This document shows positions 25,901 to 34,594 of a stretch of 64,000 bases of DNA, piece by piece. A program made the translations under genes and the position numbers. Under the pieces are notes generated by a model. It ran no database searches. It had not been told where the DNA came from and saw only the letters and a list, made by a program, of their open reading frames with translations. The stretch spans positions 1 through 64,000 of the forward strand of contig NZ_FNIA01000017.1 in NCBI RefSeq assembly GCF_900103505.1. The letters are read 5' to 3'. This DNA is from Haloarchaeobius iranensis. Lineage in GTDB: Archaea > Halobacteriota > Halobacteria > Halobacteriales > Natrialbaceae. Within the stretch, counting starts at the first letter, position 1, and every line of letters begins with the position of its first letter.

Positions 25901-28145
25901 TCTTCGCGCCCGTCTCGGAGATTTCGGTGTCCTCCAGCACGCCATCGACGTACACTCGCGTCTCGCCGGAGGTCGCGTTCCGGACGAGGACGACGTGGTG
26001 CCACGTACCGTCGTTTATCTCTGTCGTGCTCTGTGCGCCGTCGTCGTTCCCTGCCATCACACCGATGTTGCCCGAAGCGTCGATCCAGCCGTAGAACACG
26101 TCGTTCCCGTCGCCGTTGCTCTCTACGCCGGTGATGCCCGGAGCCTGCCACATCGTGTCGTCGCCGCTCTGTGTCGTCCTGATCCACGCCGAGACCGTCC
26201 CGCTGGTTCCCATCGATGACGAGAGGTCCGTGGGGGCCTGCACCGAATCGTCGGCACCGTCGAAGTCGTACGCAGAGGTGTTCAGGATTCCGGGGACGCC
26301 CTGCATCACGCCGCTGATGGTTCCGTCGTTCCCGCCGCTGGCGTCGTTGGCCGTCGAGCCGGCGTTCCCGTCGAACGGGTAGTACGCAACGAGCCCAGCG
26401 CCATTCGTCGGATAACCGAGCTGGACCGCACCCGCGTCGTGATCCCCGTAGCCCGCGTGGACGACGCCTTGTTCGCTCGTCGCGGCGTCCCAGTCGGCGG
26501 CGGTCTGCCAGACCAGCGGCGAGAGCGCGCCGCTGACCACCTCGACGACCAGCCGGTCGCCGCTGCCCCCGCTCGTGACGTACGCGAGGAAGGTGCCCGT
26601 CCTCTGGAAGTCGAACGTCGCGTCGGCCGCACCGGAGGCGTTGGTCTGCCCGTCGACGCTCGTGATGGTCGCGACGCCCGTGTCGTTCACGCTGAACTCG
26701 ACCGGCTGGTTCGCCAGCCCCTCGACGATGCGGGCGGTGAAGTTCCGCGTCGGGGAGGCCGTCCTGTCGACGGTGACCGTGCTGTTGCGGTCCCACTCGA
26801 CGGTGTAGACGCCGCCACTGCCGCCACCGCTACCGCTGCCGCCGCCACCGTCACCGGGGGTGACGGTCGTCTCGACCGTCGCGTTCAGTGGTGCGTTCGG
26901 GTCGAATCCACTCCGGGGGTTCCCCTCGACGCTCACGTTCACCGTCACGTCGGTCGCCGTCGTCACCGAGCCCGGCGCGTCGTAGCTGACCGTCACCCGA
27001 CCGTCGTCGCCGACCACGAGGTCGCTGAAGTTGTCCCTGGTCGCCCCGTCGACGGTCAGGTCGCCCGGGCTCCCGTCGAGCGAGAGGTTCACCGTCGAGC
27101 CCGCCACCGGGTTGTTGTACCGGTCGCGGACCTCGACGGTGAACTCGCGCGACGAGCCGGCCTCGACCGTGCCCCCAGTCCCATCGGCGACCGTCACGTA
27201 CGCCGGGCCCGGGGTGTTCGGGTCGGGCTCCGACGCCGTCCCGAGGTGGACCTGCGTCGCCTGCACCGCGTACGTCTCGTTCGCGACGAGCGTGATGCCG
27301 ACCCGGTGGAGCGTCTCGCCGCCGGCCGTCGGTGCCGGCGTCGGCGTCCGGTTCACCACGCCGGTGACGTAGCCGCCGTCCTCGTCGAGCTGGCCGTCCC
27401 CGGCCAGGGTCTCGTTCCAGAACTCGGCCGACCGGTAGGACGTCACCGTCAGGGTCACCGGCCCGGAGTCGTTCCGGACCCGGACGGTGTTCGTCGAACT
27501 GCTCGTCGGCGTCACCTGAAGCGAGAGGTCGTCGGTGACGCCGGACCGCGTCTCGCTCACGTTCCCCGACGCGACCAGCAACGAGAGCCGCTTCCCGTCG
27601 ACGAGCGACTGCGGCGACCGGACGAGCGTGGTCGAGTCGTACCGGTCGTACAGCAGCGTGTTGTCCAGCACGGTCGTCGGTGCGCCTTCGTACTCGTGGT
27701 AGCCCGGCCGGTAGGTGACCAGCGCGGTGTCGTAGCTCAACTCGGTCCCCCAGAAGTCCGCCGTCTCGCCGTCGACCGGCGTCGCGTTGGAGACGTTCAG
27801 GGTGACCGCACCGCCTCCCGAGACCGTCCGCAGCTGGCCGACCGGCGGCTGCGGGTTCCGGTAGATGGTCCGGTCCGGGTACGTCGTCCCCAGCGGGATG
27901 GCGACGCTGCCACCGCGGCCGCCCGCGCTCGCCGAGACCATCCGGCTGCGGAGCTCCTGCATCTGCTCGTGGACCTGCTGGTTGTGGCCGTACTCGATCT
28001 CCTCGTTCTGGGCGGGGACGACGCTCACCTGCCACGCCGTCACCGCGAGGATGAGGAAGCCGAAGAGGAGGACGACCGCGAGGACGGTCGACTGGGCGCG
28101 GTCGTCGTCGACACCGCGACGTTCCACGTCACTACCAGTGGACAT
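22998..28145 (-). CDS. giant pilin-anchored surface protein with Ig-like, LamG, lamin-tail, PKD and amidotransferase-like domains
   Basis: This is a 1715-residue cell-surface protein. A class III (prepilin-like) N-terminus, DDDRAQSTVLAVVLLFGF, is followed by a membrane helix to residue ~40. Residues 45-300 are homologous to the upstream partner gene. Then come Ig-like (Big-1) stretches about 315-430, a Gly/Ser linker ~430-446, a second Ig-like part to ~540, a LamG/concanavalin-like lectin domain about 583-800, PKD 1 (917-1000), a lamin-tail domain (about 1003-1165), PKD 2 and 3 (1168-1247, 1250-1333), a glutamine-amidotransferase/ThuA-like domain (about 1336-1545), and a beta-rich tail ending in a Cys. 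It starts 3 nt after its partner's stop. Adhesion or polysaccharide binding is likely but inferred. Confidence 0.8.
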   Translation of the reverse strand: MSTGSDVERRGVDDDRAQSTVLAVVLLFGFLILAVTAWQVSVVPAQNEEIEYGHNQQVHEQMQELRSRMVSASAGGRGGSVAIPLGTTYPDRTIYRNPQPPVGQLRTVSGGGAVTLNVSNATPVDGETADFWGTELSYDTALVTYRPGYHEYEGAPTTVLDNTLLYDRYDSTTLVRSPQSLVDGKRLSLLVASGNVSETRSGVTDDLSLQVTPTSSSTNTVRVRNDSGPVTLTVTSYRSAEFWNETLAGDGQLDEDGGYVTGVVNRTPTPAPTAGGETLHRVGITLVANETYAVQATQVHLGTASEPDPNTPGPAYVTVADGTGGTVEAGSSREFTVEVRDRYNNPVAGSTVNLSLDGSPGDLTVDGATRDNFSDLVVGDDGRVTVSYDAPGSVTTATDVTVNVSVEGNPRSGFDPNAPLNATVETTVTPGDGGGGSGSGGGSGGVYTVEWDRNSTVTVDRTASPTRNFTARIVEGLANQPVEFSVNDTGVATITSVDGQTNASGAADATFDFQRTGTFLAYVTSGGSGDRLVVEVVSGALSPLVWQTAADWDAATSEQGVVHAGYGDHDAGAVQLGYPTNGAGLVAYYPFDGNAGSTANDASGGNDGTISGVMQGVPGILNTSAYDFDGADDSVQAPTDLSSSMGTSGTVSAWIRTTQSGDDTMWQAPGITGVESNGDGNDVFYGWIDASGNIGVMAGNDDGAQSTTEINDGTWHHVVLVRNATSGETRVYVDGVLEDTEISETGAKTSSFSGIGVIEDTGGSPEYLDGRLDEVRLYDRALSDAEALALYETSRNGTITTAEKTTSVTVDPRTIRLENVTADVPSGTSLTVYVESDSEDDGTWNRSDPVSIVDGQRSYAVGDGNFGTSSDRFRVVVELNSTAPTQSPCLAGLTVEPDGANGVAVAGDCPTYDASGTPPTASFTASPSSPTTRDTLSVDASGSTDSDGTIASYEWEFGDGTTATGQTASHSYGQPGTYTVTLTATDDDGLTDSTTRTVTVRPAALLTAVQPNPDTLADNDGEFIAIEVDGPLNTTDWVVRDDETGSGETSAELPATADGRVWFVRNTTAFEQQWSVPADVTLVEFDPGGSGVLANGGEPLELVNTSNGQVIDEFAYGSASTSDGWSYAYGNATGVATRNGDGSGWYEDTDDPSDWSDVAETDFFDPAPNASFTYAPSSPDTSDSVTFDATGSTVAAPGSYEWDFGDGTTATGQSVTHSYGDNGTYTVTLTVTDTNGNSDTTTRSVQVDNVAPTAVPSSSPSDPTVADTVAFDAGASDDDGSVASYEWAFGDGTPNATGGTPNHEYTEPGTYTVTVTVTDDDGATTTETTTVTVDPVQVAVVDDSGGYGHQVESVLTHELPTNYSVTGASLGDVTANPDEYEVVVVQDLPSDTTAVQSFVDATNDPSTAVVYLDQWSDDGIDPDNSNAISELSATTGDPVSTSEDYASGSLARMRIDQDHPLFNGIGGSGDTFVVHDSEFSDHAWFTGYSGTTLASSGDDNGFDGPAVAVDDAEGTVLLASIGREYYAQNHHYSSEADALLRNAVTYGAEGLTGADREPVGTDVALVDNGIAVDVTNDDIRGGVAFSVENGRSSDVRVTEIRVEPANSNVARLDDPLPEVGVYASEFHVEVDGTSYTADLGGGFAVPGTADLSAASNANDEPVITSGGVAWFHLYRFIDSSDNEFDMTCEPVEITLYFADGSQATFTVTPDGPGTC

Positions 28146-28148
28146 CTA

Positions 28149-30629
28149 TCAGGCGACCCCTGGGCCGACGCCGACGGTCACGTTCCCGCCGAACTCGTCT
28201 TTCACCCAGCCGGTCGTGTCGGTGGTGAAGTCGTAGTACTTCAGCTCCTGGTTCTGGTCGACGTAGATCAGTTCGGGAGTCCCGTCACCGGTGTAGTCGT
28301 ACAGCCCCATCGATGCGCCGGACTTCGGTTTGTCGCTCATCCCGGGGAGCGTGCTGTCCTCGCTGTTCGTCCCGTCCGCGAGCCGGACGAACGGGGAACT
28401 CCCGGTGCGCCAGACGACATCCGCCGGCGTGTCGCCGTCCAGTTGGGCAGGCTCGGTCGTCGCCGAGACGCCCACGACGTTCGGGTTGTCGACGGCTTTC
28501 TTCTTCTGATTGTCGCCGTTGCCCTTCTCGTCGACGTACGCGAGCTTCGAGTTGCTGTCGACGAACGCGATCTCGTCACCACCGCCGGCCCCGTCGTCGA
28601 GGAAGTTCCCGACGCCCGCGACGGACTGGGCCTGAATTGGGTCCTTGGTTTTCGACGGTTTCTTGTAGACAGCTTCCGCGCTCGTCGAGGCACCACCTTC
28701 CCAGTCAACCCGGTAGAGGTCGGAGCCGTCGGAGAAGTAAACCTCCGAATCCCCGGTTCGGTAGCTCCCGACTCCGAGCCGCCCGCTGGTGCTCGGGAGG
28801 ATGGACGCGCTATCTGGCACCAGCGTCTGCACCTCACCGTTGAGGTCGCGAATCTTGAGCGCGCCGTTACCGTCGACGTACGGAACCTCGACGAGCCCGT
28901 CACCGTCGATGTCCTCGTCCATCGGACCGAGGGACTGTGCTGTGACCTGACCCGAGGGACCGAACTCGTAGACGCGGCCGTTGGCGTCGAGACTGCGCAG
29001 GTAGCCGCCCGAGGTGGTGTATACCATCCCCGGCTGTGGGCCACCGGGAATCCCGGTCACGTCGAAGGTTACCCGGTCACCGCCCGCGCCGCTGGTGACG
29101 TACGTCGTCACCGACCCGTTCTGGCTCACGGTCAGCGTCGTCTGGTCTTCCCCGCTACTGCTCGTCGTCCCGCTGGTCGGCGAGAAGCTCCCGACCGTCG
29201 TGTTGCTCACCGAGTAGGTAACGCTGGCACCGTCAGCGACAGGGTCGGTGAACATCGTCATCGGGAGGTCCACGGAGGACTCGCCGTTGCCGTCGATGGT
29301 GCACTGCCCGCGAGGCTGTCCATCCGAGCACGAGATCGTCGCAGCGCCGGAGGGGCTCGACGAGTCCGGGTTCCGCCACGTGACGTTGTACGCGCCGTTC
29401 CCGCCGCCCCCGCCACCGCCGCTCGCGGTGACCGTAATGTCGAACTGGACCTGCTGGGAGCGGTTCGCGCCCGTCGAGAGGTTCACCGTCACGGTCGCAG
29501 AGCCGCTGCTGGAGGGTGCGTCGTACGTGAACCGCGCCCGGCCGTCGTCGCCGGTCAGTTCGGTGCCGTCGCCCTGGAGTGAGCCGTCACCGGCGACGGT
29601 TGCCTCGACCTGAACGCCGCTCTGTGCGCCGTTGAACCGGTCGCGGACCTCGACGGTGAGCGTCTCGCTCCCGTCGGCCGGGACGCTCCGGGACGTACTC
29701 CCGGGCGTGGTCAGGTAGGAGCCGCCGTCGACGGGTGTGACACCGGTGCCGACCCCGGCCTTCGCGAGCCGGAGCTGGTAGGTGCCGGGTTCGAGCTCGA
29801 ATGTGACGAGTTGCAACGGAACGGGGCCGTCGGTCGAGAGCGTCCCGTCCGGGCGGACCTCGGTGACGTTCGCGTTCGGGTCCGTTCCGGGTTCGTCGTA
29901 CTGCCCGGACTCGTTCAGGAGGTTTCGCCACTCGTCGGCCGACAGCGTGGTCGGGATGGTCACCGTGACGGGGTCGCTGGCGTTCCCCTCGACGGTGACG
30001 GTGCGCGGTTCGGCCGTGACCGCACGGACCGTCAGCGAGGCGGTCCCGCCCTCGCGGCGGACCTCGCCGTCGAGCGCGGTGAGCGTGATGCGGCTGCCCT
30101 CGAACACATCCTGCTGTGTCAGGGTGATGTTCGCGGTCCGGAAGCGGTTGTACGCCAGCGAGTTCTCGTACACCGTCGCCGGCGCGCTCTGGTAGACGTT
30201 GTATCGCGGTTGGTAGACGATGGCACCGGTCGAGAAGGAGCGGGCGGTGCCGTTCCAGTAGTCCGCAGTCTCGCCGTCGAGCGCGGAGGCGTTGTCGACG
30301 GTGAACCCGACCGACTCGTTGGTCGTCCCGATGGTTCGCAACAGCCCCGTCGGTGACGGTGGGTTCACGAAGATGCTCCGGGCCGGGTAGCGCGTGCCGA
30401 GCGGGACGGCGACCGAGCCGCCGACACCGCGCGCCGGCACCGTGCCGATGGTGTCGCGGAGGTCCTGCATGCGTTCCTGGACCTCGCGGTTGTGGTTGAC
30501 CTCGACCTCCTCGTTCTGGTTCGGGACGACCTGCACCTGGTAGGTCGAGATCGCGATGACGACGAACGCGAGCAGAATCACCGCGCCCACCTGGACGCTC
30601 ACTCCCCGCTCGTCGTCGAAAAACTCCAT
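28149..30629 (-). CDS. pilin-anchored surface protein with Ig-like and beta-propeller-like domains
   Basis: This 826-residue partner of the downstream giant protein has a prepilin-like N-terminus, DDERGVSVQVGAVILLAFVV, then QNEEVEVNHNREVQERMQDL and GGSVAVPLGTRYPARSIFVN, which closely match the partner's residues 45-100. Residues ~350-420 are Ig-like (VEVRDRFNGAQSGVQVEATV), followed by a Gly-rich linker. The last ~250 residues contain repeated blade-like units with Asp-rich loops (MDEDIDGDGLVEVPYVD, YDYTGDGTPELIYVD) of the FG-GAP/VCBS type that bind calcium. The ATG at 30629 follows AT-rich promoter-like DNA. The two genes form an operon. Confidence 0.78.
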   Translation of the reverse strand: MEFFDDERGVSVQVGAVILLAFVVIAISTYQVQVVPNQNEEVEVNHNREVQERMQDLRDTIGTVPARGVGGSVAVPLGTRYPARSIFVNPPSPTGLLRTIGTTNESVGFTVDNASALDGETADYWNGTARSFSTGAIVYQPRYNVYQSAPATVYENSLAYNRFRTANITLTQQDVFEGSRITLTALDGEVRREGGTASLTVRAVTAEPRTVTVEGNASDPVTVTIPTTLSADEWRNLLNESGQYDEPGTDPNANVTEVRPDGTLSTDGPVPLQLVTFELEPGTYQLRLAKAGVGTGVTPVDGGSYLTTPGSTSRSVPADGSETLTVEVRDRFNGAQSGVQVEATVAGDGSLQGDGTELTGDDGRARFTYDAPSSSGSATVTVNLSTGANRSQQVQFDITVTASGGGGGGGNGAYNVTWRNPDSSSPSGAATISCSDGQPRGQCTIDGNGESSVDLPMTMFTDPVADGASVTYSVSNTTVGSFSPTSGTTSSSGEDQTTLTVSQNGSVTTYVTSGAGGDRVTFDVTGIPGGPQPGMVYTTSGGYLRSLDANGRVYEFGPSGQVTAQSLGPMDEDIDGDGLVEVPYVDGNGALKIRDLNGEVQTLVPDSASILPSTSGRLGVGSYRTGDSEVYFSDGSDLYRVDWEGGASTSAEAVYKKPSKTKDPIQAQSVAGVGNFLDDGAGGGDEIAFVDSNSKLAYVDEKGNGDNQKKKAVDNPNVVGVSATTEPAQLDGDTPADVVWRTGSSPFVRLADGTNSEDSTLPGMSDKPKSGASMGLYDYTGDGTPELIYVDQNQELKYYDFTTDTTGWVKDEFGGNVTVGVGPGVA

Positions 30630-30697
30630 TCTACGCACAGGTTCGCTTGGCGCGAGTAAAACCCTTATGACCAAATTACCGCAGGGGTAACCCCCGA

Positions 30698-31285
30698 TTA
30701 CTCGGCGTCCTCGTCCTCCTCGACGACCTCGGGGTCCTCCATCGCGGACTGGAGGCTGGCGAGGCCGTTGAGCCACTGGGCGACCGGGCCGTACTCGAGT
30801 TCCTCGCCGAGTTCGGGCGAGAGCTCCTCGCCGTCGATGATGAGCGTCCCTGCCTTCACCAGGTAGCCACGAGCGCTCTCGATGTCCTCCTCGGCCTCGG
30901 CCTCGGCGGCGGCGGAGACGTACTCCGGGATGGCGGCCTCGTCGGCGACACCGGCGTGGATGTACTCCATCGCGGCGTGGAGGACGATGCTCAGGCTCTC
31001 CTGGACGCTACCGACGAGGAACAGCTTGTCCTCGTCGTCGAACTCGGGCTCGGTGAAGACGATGTCCCCGATCTCGTTGATCTTCTCGGACGCCGCCTCC
31101 TCGTCGAGTTCGCCGTCGTCTGCCGCGGAGACGATCTTCGCGACGGCGATGGCGGCGTCGTCCTGCATGAGGTCGAACACGCGCATCGAGTCCTCGTCTT
31201 CGGCGTCGACGTCCTCCGCTTCGACCCGGTCGATCCAGTTCTGCCAGCGTTCCGCCGAGTAGTATTCGGTCGGGGGATTGCTCAT
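30698..31285 (-). CDS. DUF2150-type acidic haloarchaeal protein
   Basis: This 195-residue, very acidic, predominantly helical protein begins PPTEYYSAERWQNWIDRVEA, the conserved opening of the DUF2150 family of haloarchaea. It has a tail rich in Glu/Asp (EDPEVVEEDEDAE). No catalytic residues or membrane segments are visible. TATA-like ggcatttcac is centred about 27 nt before the ATG, so it has its own leaderless promoter although it lies 68 nt upstream of the surface-protein operon. The function is unknown. Confidence 0.7.
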   Translation of the reverse strand: MSNPPTEYYSAERWQNWIDRVEAEDVDAEDEDSMRVFDLMQDDAAIAVAKIVSAADDGELDEEAASEKINEIGDIVFTEPEFDDEDKLFLVGSVQESLSIVLHAAMEYIHAGVADEAAIPEYVSAAAEAEAEEDIESARGYLVKAGTLIIDGEELSPELGEELEYGPVAQWLNGLASLQSAMEDPEVVEEDEDAE

Positions 31286-31427
31286 ACCACAACCTACCCC
31301 GGCGTAGTGAAATGCCTTTCTCTACGGTGACCGGTTCCGGTGCGAGACGCCCGTGCGTGGACACGACACGGCGGGGTGGCCCGGAACACGCCACGGACGC
31401 GCCGCGGAGGTGGCGGCCTCCCTGCGG

Positions 31428-32267
31428 TTACAGCGTCTCGGTGGTGTCGATGCCGTAGACGAGTTCGGGCGTCTCGACGTGGGCACGACGGACGGCCTCG
31501 TCGTGGCCCTCCTCGAGCAGCCAGCGGACGCGGCGTGGCACCGTCTTCGGGCCGAGCACCGCACCGGGACGGTCGGGGTCGTCGACGAAGTCGGTCTCCA
31601 TGAGGAACGGGGCGTCCGAGGCGGCGGCGACTTCGAGGCGGTCCGTCTCGCTCATGACGCTCGGGATGGGGCCGAGGAGCTCGCCGCCCGCGTAGTGCTT
31701 GACGACCTGCGTGCGGTCCAGCCCCTCGTCCTCGGCCCACTCGGCGACCTCGGTGAGGTCGTCGCTCGCCTCGGTGTGGAGCTGGACGGCGCAGTCGACC
31801 TCGGCCCCGAGCGAGAAGGCGTGACGCATCACGTCGTTCGAGGCGGCCCAGACGGCATCGTCGACGTCGTAGTGCGGGCGTCCGGACTTGAGCGCGAGTG
31901 CGCGGCCGTCGGCGACGTACTCCGCGGCGAGGTCGAGCCCAGCCTGCATCAGGTCGCGGGCCTCCGCGGGTGTGTGGCCGTCGTCCACAAGGTGGGAGAC
32001 GAGTCCGGGGTGGACGCCGAGGACGGGCCACGCGCGCCCGTCGAGGCGGTCGCTCGCTGCCGCGACCGCACCGAGGGTGGTCTCGAACACGTGCCGGAAC
32101 GATTCGCGGTCGGTCGGCAGGTCGCCCAGATGCCAGGACGGCTTGTTGACGACGAGCAGGTGGGTGCCACCCAGCCGCGCGAAGTCGTCGACGGCCGCCA
32201 TCCCGCGGCCGTGGTCGGGGTCGAGGTGCATGTGGTTGTCGAGAACGGGAGTGTCGATGTCGTCCAT
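31428..32267 (-). CDS. TatD-family metal-dependent hydrolase
   Basis: This 279-residue TIM-barrel hydrolase has the amidohydrolase signature DNHMHLDP at residues 10-17 (H-x-H metal ligands), then VLGVHPGLVSHL, AVQLHTEAS, and QVVKHYAG. Each supplies a further His at the end of a strand. APFLMETDFVDDPDRPG provides the last Glu/Asp ligands. TatD enzymes are DNases or proofreading exonucleases, but archaeal relatives are poorly characterised, so the substrate is open. A TATA-like ctaatatct lies about 41 nt upstream. Confidence 0.82.
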   Translation of the reverse strand: MDDIDTPVLDNHMHLDPDHGRGMAAVDDFARLGGTHLLVVNKPSWHLGDLPTDRESFRHVFETTLGAVAAASDRLDGRAWPVLGVHPGLVSHLVDDGHTPAEARDLMQAGLDLAAEYVADGRALALKSGRPHYDVDDAVWAASNDVMRHAFSLGAEVDCAVQLHTEASDDLTEVAEWAEDEGLDRTQVVKHYAGGELLGPIPSVMSETDRLEVAAASDAPFLMETDFVDDPDRPGAVLGPKTVPRRVRWLLEEGHDEAVRRAHVETPELVYGIDTTETL

Positions 32268-32427
32268 TGTCGTTGACCTTACGTGTGTGCGTGAACGCGT
32301 AAGTAGATATTAGCTCCCGTTTTATCGCGTCCTGGACCAGTGATTTCAGCGACCAGGAAGCGCCCAGGCGGAGCGAACTGACAACTACTCGTGTTTACCG
32401 CTAGTTAATTGAGTTCCGCGTTACCAA

Positions 32428-32438
32428 GATATAAATAT
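32428..32438 (+). promoter_or_regulatory. TATA element of subtilase gene 1
   Basis: The AT-rich box gatataaatat is centred about 31 nt before the ATG at 32464 in an otherwise GC-rich genome. Comparable boxes precede the other two subtilase genes and the fourth relic at 31-34 nt, so the group shares promoter geometry with a 5-8 nt leader. Confidence 0.6.
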
Positions 32439-32463
32439 AGGGCGGTAATTGCTATTGGTGGGC

Positions 32464-34320
32464 ATGGCAGAAGATACCCAAAGCGGTACGAACAGACGCA
32501 CTTTCCTGAAGACGACCGGCGCCGCGGCGAGCGCGGCCGCCTTCGCGGGCCTCACGCAGGCCACCCCCGGACGCGAGCCGGGTGCGAAGGAGAACGAGCT
32601 CCTCGTCGGCATCTCGTCTTCGACAAACATGGCATCCGTCCAGCGGCAGGTCGAGCGAGACCTACCCTCCGACGCGAACGTCGTCCACGAGAACGACAAC
32701 CTCGGCTACATCGCCGTCGAGGTCCGCGACGACGGACCGTCGACGATGGACGCCGTCGCCTCGCGTATCGAGCGCCAGTCCGGCGTCCGCTACGTCGAAC
32801 AGAACACGACGCACCACGCGTTCGCACAGCCGGACGACCCCAAGTTCGACCAGCAGTACGCGCCACAGCAGGTGAACGCGCCGGCGGCCTGGGACACCAC
32901 CTTCGGCAGCGAGAACGTTACCGTCGCCATCGTCGACACCGGCGTCGACTACACGCACCCGGACCTCCAGAGTCGGTTCGGGTCGAACAAGGGCAAGGAC
33001 TTCGCGGGCGGGGACAACGACCCCAACGCGCCCAGCGGCGAGAACCACGGGACTCACGTCGCCGGCATCGCGTCCGCGACCACCGACAACGGCACCGGCG
33101 TCGCCGGGATGTCCGACTCCACGCTACTCGCCTGTCGTGCGCTGGGCGGCGGCAGCGGCTCCACGGCGGACATCGCGGACGCCGTCGAGTGGGCGGCCGA
33201 CCAGGGCGCGGACATCATCAACATGAGCCTCGGTGGCGGCGGCTACACGCAGACGATGAAGAACGCCGTCTCCTACGCGGTCAACAACGGCGCCCTCCCG
33301 ATCTGTGCGGCCGGGAACGACGGCTCGGGCTCGGTGTCGTACCCCGCGGCCTACGACGAGTGTGTGGCGGTGTCGGCAGTCGACAGCAACGAGGACCTCG
33401 CGAGCTTCTCGCAGTACGGCCCGAACCTCGACGTCGCCGCACCCGGCGTCGACATCCTGTCGACGTGGACGGAGAACAAGAGCCAGTACGGTGGCCAGTA
33501 CAACAAGATATCCGGCACGTCGATGGCGTGCCCGGCGGCCTCCGGCGTCGCGGCGCTGGGCAAGGCGGCCGACGCCAGCCTCTCGCCGACGCAGCTGCGT
33601 AGCCAGCTGAAGAGCACGGCCGTCGACATCGGTCTCTCAGCGGAGAAACAGGGCGCGGGCCGCGTCGACGCGCTCAACATCGTCGGCGGCGGTGGCGGCG
33701 ACCCGCCGGAGAACGAGGCACCGACGGTCTCCATCGACGCCTCCTCGGCGACGGTCACGGTCGGCCAGGAGGTCACCTTCGACGGCTCCGGCTCCAGTGA
33801 CTCCGACGGCTCCATCAGCGCCTACGACTGGAGCTTCGGCGACGGCGCGACTGCGACCGGCCAGACCGTCACCCACACCTACAGCGCCGCCGGCGACTAC
33901 AGCGCCAGCCTCACCGTCACGGACGACGACGGCGCGAGCACGACCGACTCCGTCGCCATCACCGTCGAGTCCGACAACGGTGGCGGCAGCTGTGGCGACA
34001 CGTCAACGGGCGGCTCGGCCGACAGCTCGCTGTCGGGCTACTGGGACGCCGAGTCGTACACGTACACGAACAGCCTCGACGACCCGTGCCAGGTCACCGT
34101 CTCGCTGAGCGGGCCGAGCAACGCCGACTTCGACCTGTACGTCACGCTGGACGGTCGCACGCCGTCGACGAGCGACTACGACAAGCGCTCCATCACGCAG
34201 GACAGCCAGGAGCAGGTCATCGCGGACGCGGTCAGCGCCGGCCAGGATATCGGCATCCTCGTCGACTCCTACTCCGGCTCGGGCAGCTACACGGTGAGCG
34301 TCGAGGAGCTCGGGCAGTAA
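32464..34320 (+). CDS. Tat-exported subtilisin-like serine protease (halolysin-like), paralogue 1
   Basis: This 618-residue secreted S8 protease has a Tat signal at residues 11-35 (NRRTFLKTTGAAASAAAFAG) and an I9-like propeptide to ~120. The catalytic Asp158 is in VAIVDTGVDYTHPDL, His195 in NHGTHVAG, Asn285 in the oxyanion hole, and Ser353 in GTSMACPAASG. A PKD domain follows at about 417-500, then a C-terminal PPC-like beta domain (about 510-618) ending VEELGQ. The ATG at 32464 is preferred over an upstream TTG because it gives a normal Tat n-region. The PKD and catalytic-core DNA are identical in blocks to paralogues 3 and 2. Confidence 0.92.
   Translation: MAEDTQSGTNRRTFLKTTGAAASAAAFAGLTQATPGREPGAKENELLVGISSSTNMASVQRQVERDLPSDANVVHENDNLGYIAVEVRDDGPSTMDAVASRIERQSGVRYVEQNTTHHAFAQPDDPKFDQQYAPQQVNAPAAWDTTFGSENVTVAIVDTGVDYTHPDLQSRFGSNKGKDFAGGDNDPNAPSGENHGTHVAGIASATTDNGTGVAGMSDSTLLACRALGGGSGSTADIADAVEWAADQGADIINMSLGGGGYTQTMKNAVSYAVNNGALPICAAGNDGSGSVSYPAAYDECVAVSAVDSNEDLASFSQYGPNLDVAAPGVDILSTWTENKSQYGGQYNKISGTSMACPAASGVAALGKAADASLSPTQLRSQLKSTAVDIGLSAEKQGAGRVDALNIVGGGGGDPPENEAPTVSIDASSATVTVGQEVTFDGSGSSDSDGSISAYDWSFGDGATATGQTVTHTYSAAGDYSASLTVTDDDGASTTDSVAITVESDNGGGSCGDTSTGGSADSSLSGYWDAESYTYTNSLDDPCQVTVSLSGPSNADFDLYVTLDGRTPSTSDYDKRSITQDSQEQVIADAVSAGQDIGILVDSYSGSGSYTVSVEELGQ
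33295..33584 (+). repeat. 290-bp block identical to 35438-35727
   Basis: From ctcccgatctgtgcggcc to the first mismatch at 33585, the sequence is identical, base for base, to paralogue 2 (offset 2143). It covers the Asn285-Ser353 part of the catalytic domain. The flanks diverge sharply, including at synonymous sites, which points to recent gene conversion. Confidence 0.9.
33694..33968 (+). repeat. 275-bp block identical to 38392-38666
   Basis: The whole PKD domain and the preceding Gly/Pro linker of paralogue 1 are identical at the DNA level to those of paralogue 3, 4.7 kb away. The block starts at ggcggcgacccgccgg and ends at accgtcga. Paralogue 2 has a similar PKD domain with several differences. 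Confidence 0.9.
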
Positions 34321-34555
34321 GTCCCGTCACCGTCGCTCCCCCCGTGTCACTCGCCGGAGAGGTCCTCCGGCGAACGCCGCCCGCGGTTTCCAGACGCTAT
34401 CTCCGCCTGATGCGGACCGTAACCCGAGGTATCGAGATGGGAAGTCTGGAACTGTCGGCGCGTTTCTTCTAGTTTTTAACCGGGCGGACATGCAACTTTT
34501 TCGGAAATAGTGGCCAAATATTATAATTTAGAAATAAATTTACGCTCTATTCATA

Positions 34556-34565
34556 AAAATATAAG
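34556..34565 (+). promoter_or_regulatory. TATA element of subtilase gene 2
   Basis: The box aaaatataag lies about 34 nt before the ATG at 34595, at the end of an 85-nt AT-rich island (34470-34565) that contrasts with the GC-rich surroundings. Confidence 0.6.
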
Positions 34566-34594
34566 TGGGGCAGATGTGACTGGCGTTGTGTGTC

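Noticed and set aside
26439-29582. 1047-codon open frame on the plus strand
   Set aside because: Antisense shadow of the two surface-protein genes; the basic Arg-rich composition is unlike haloarchaeal proteins.
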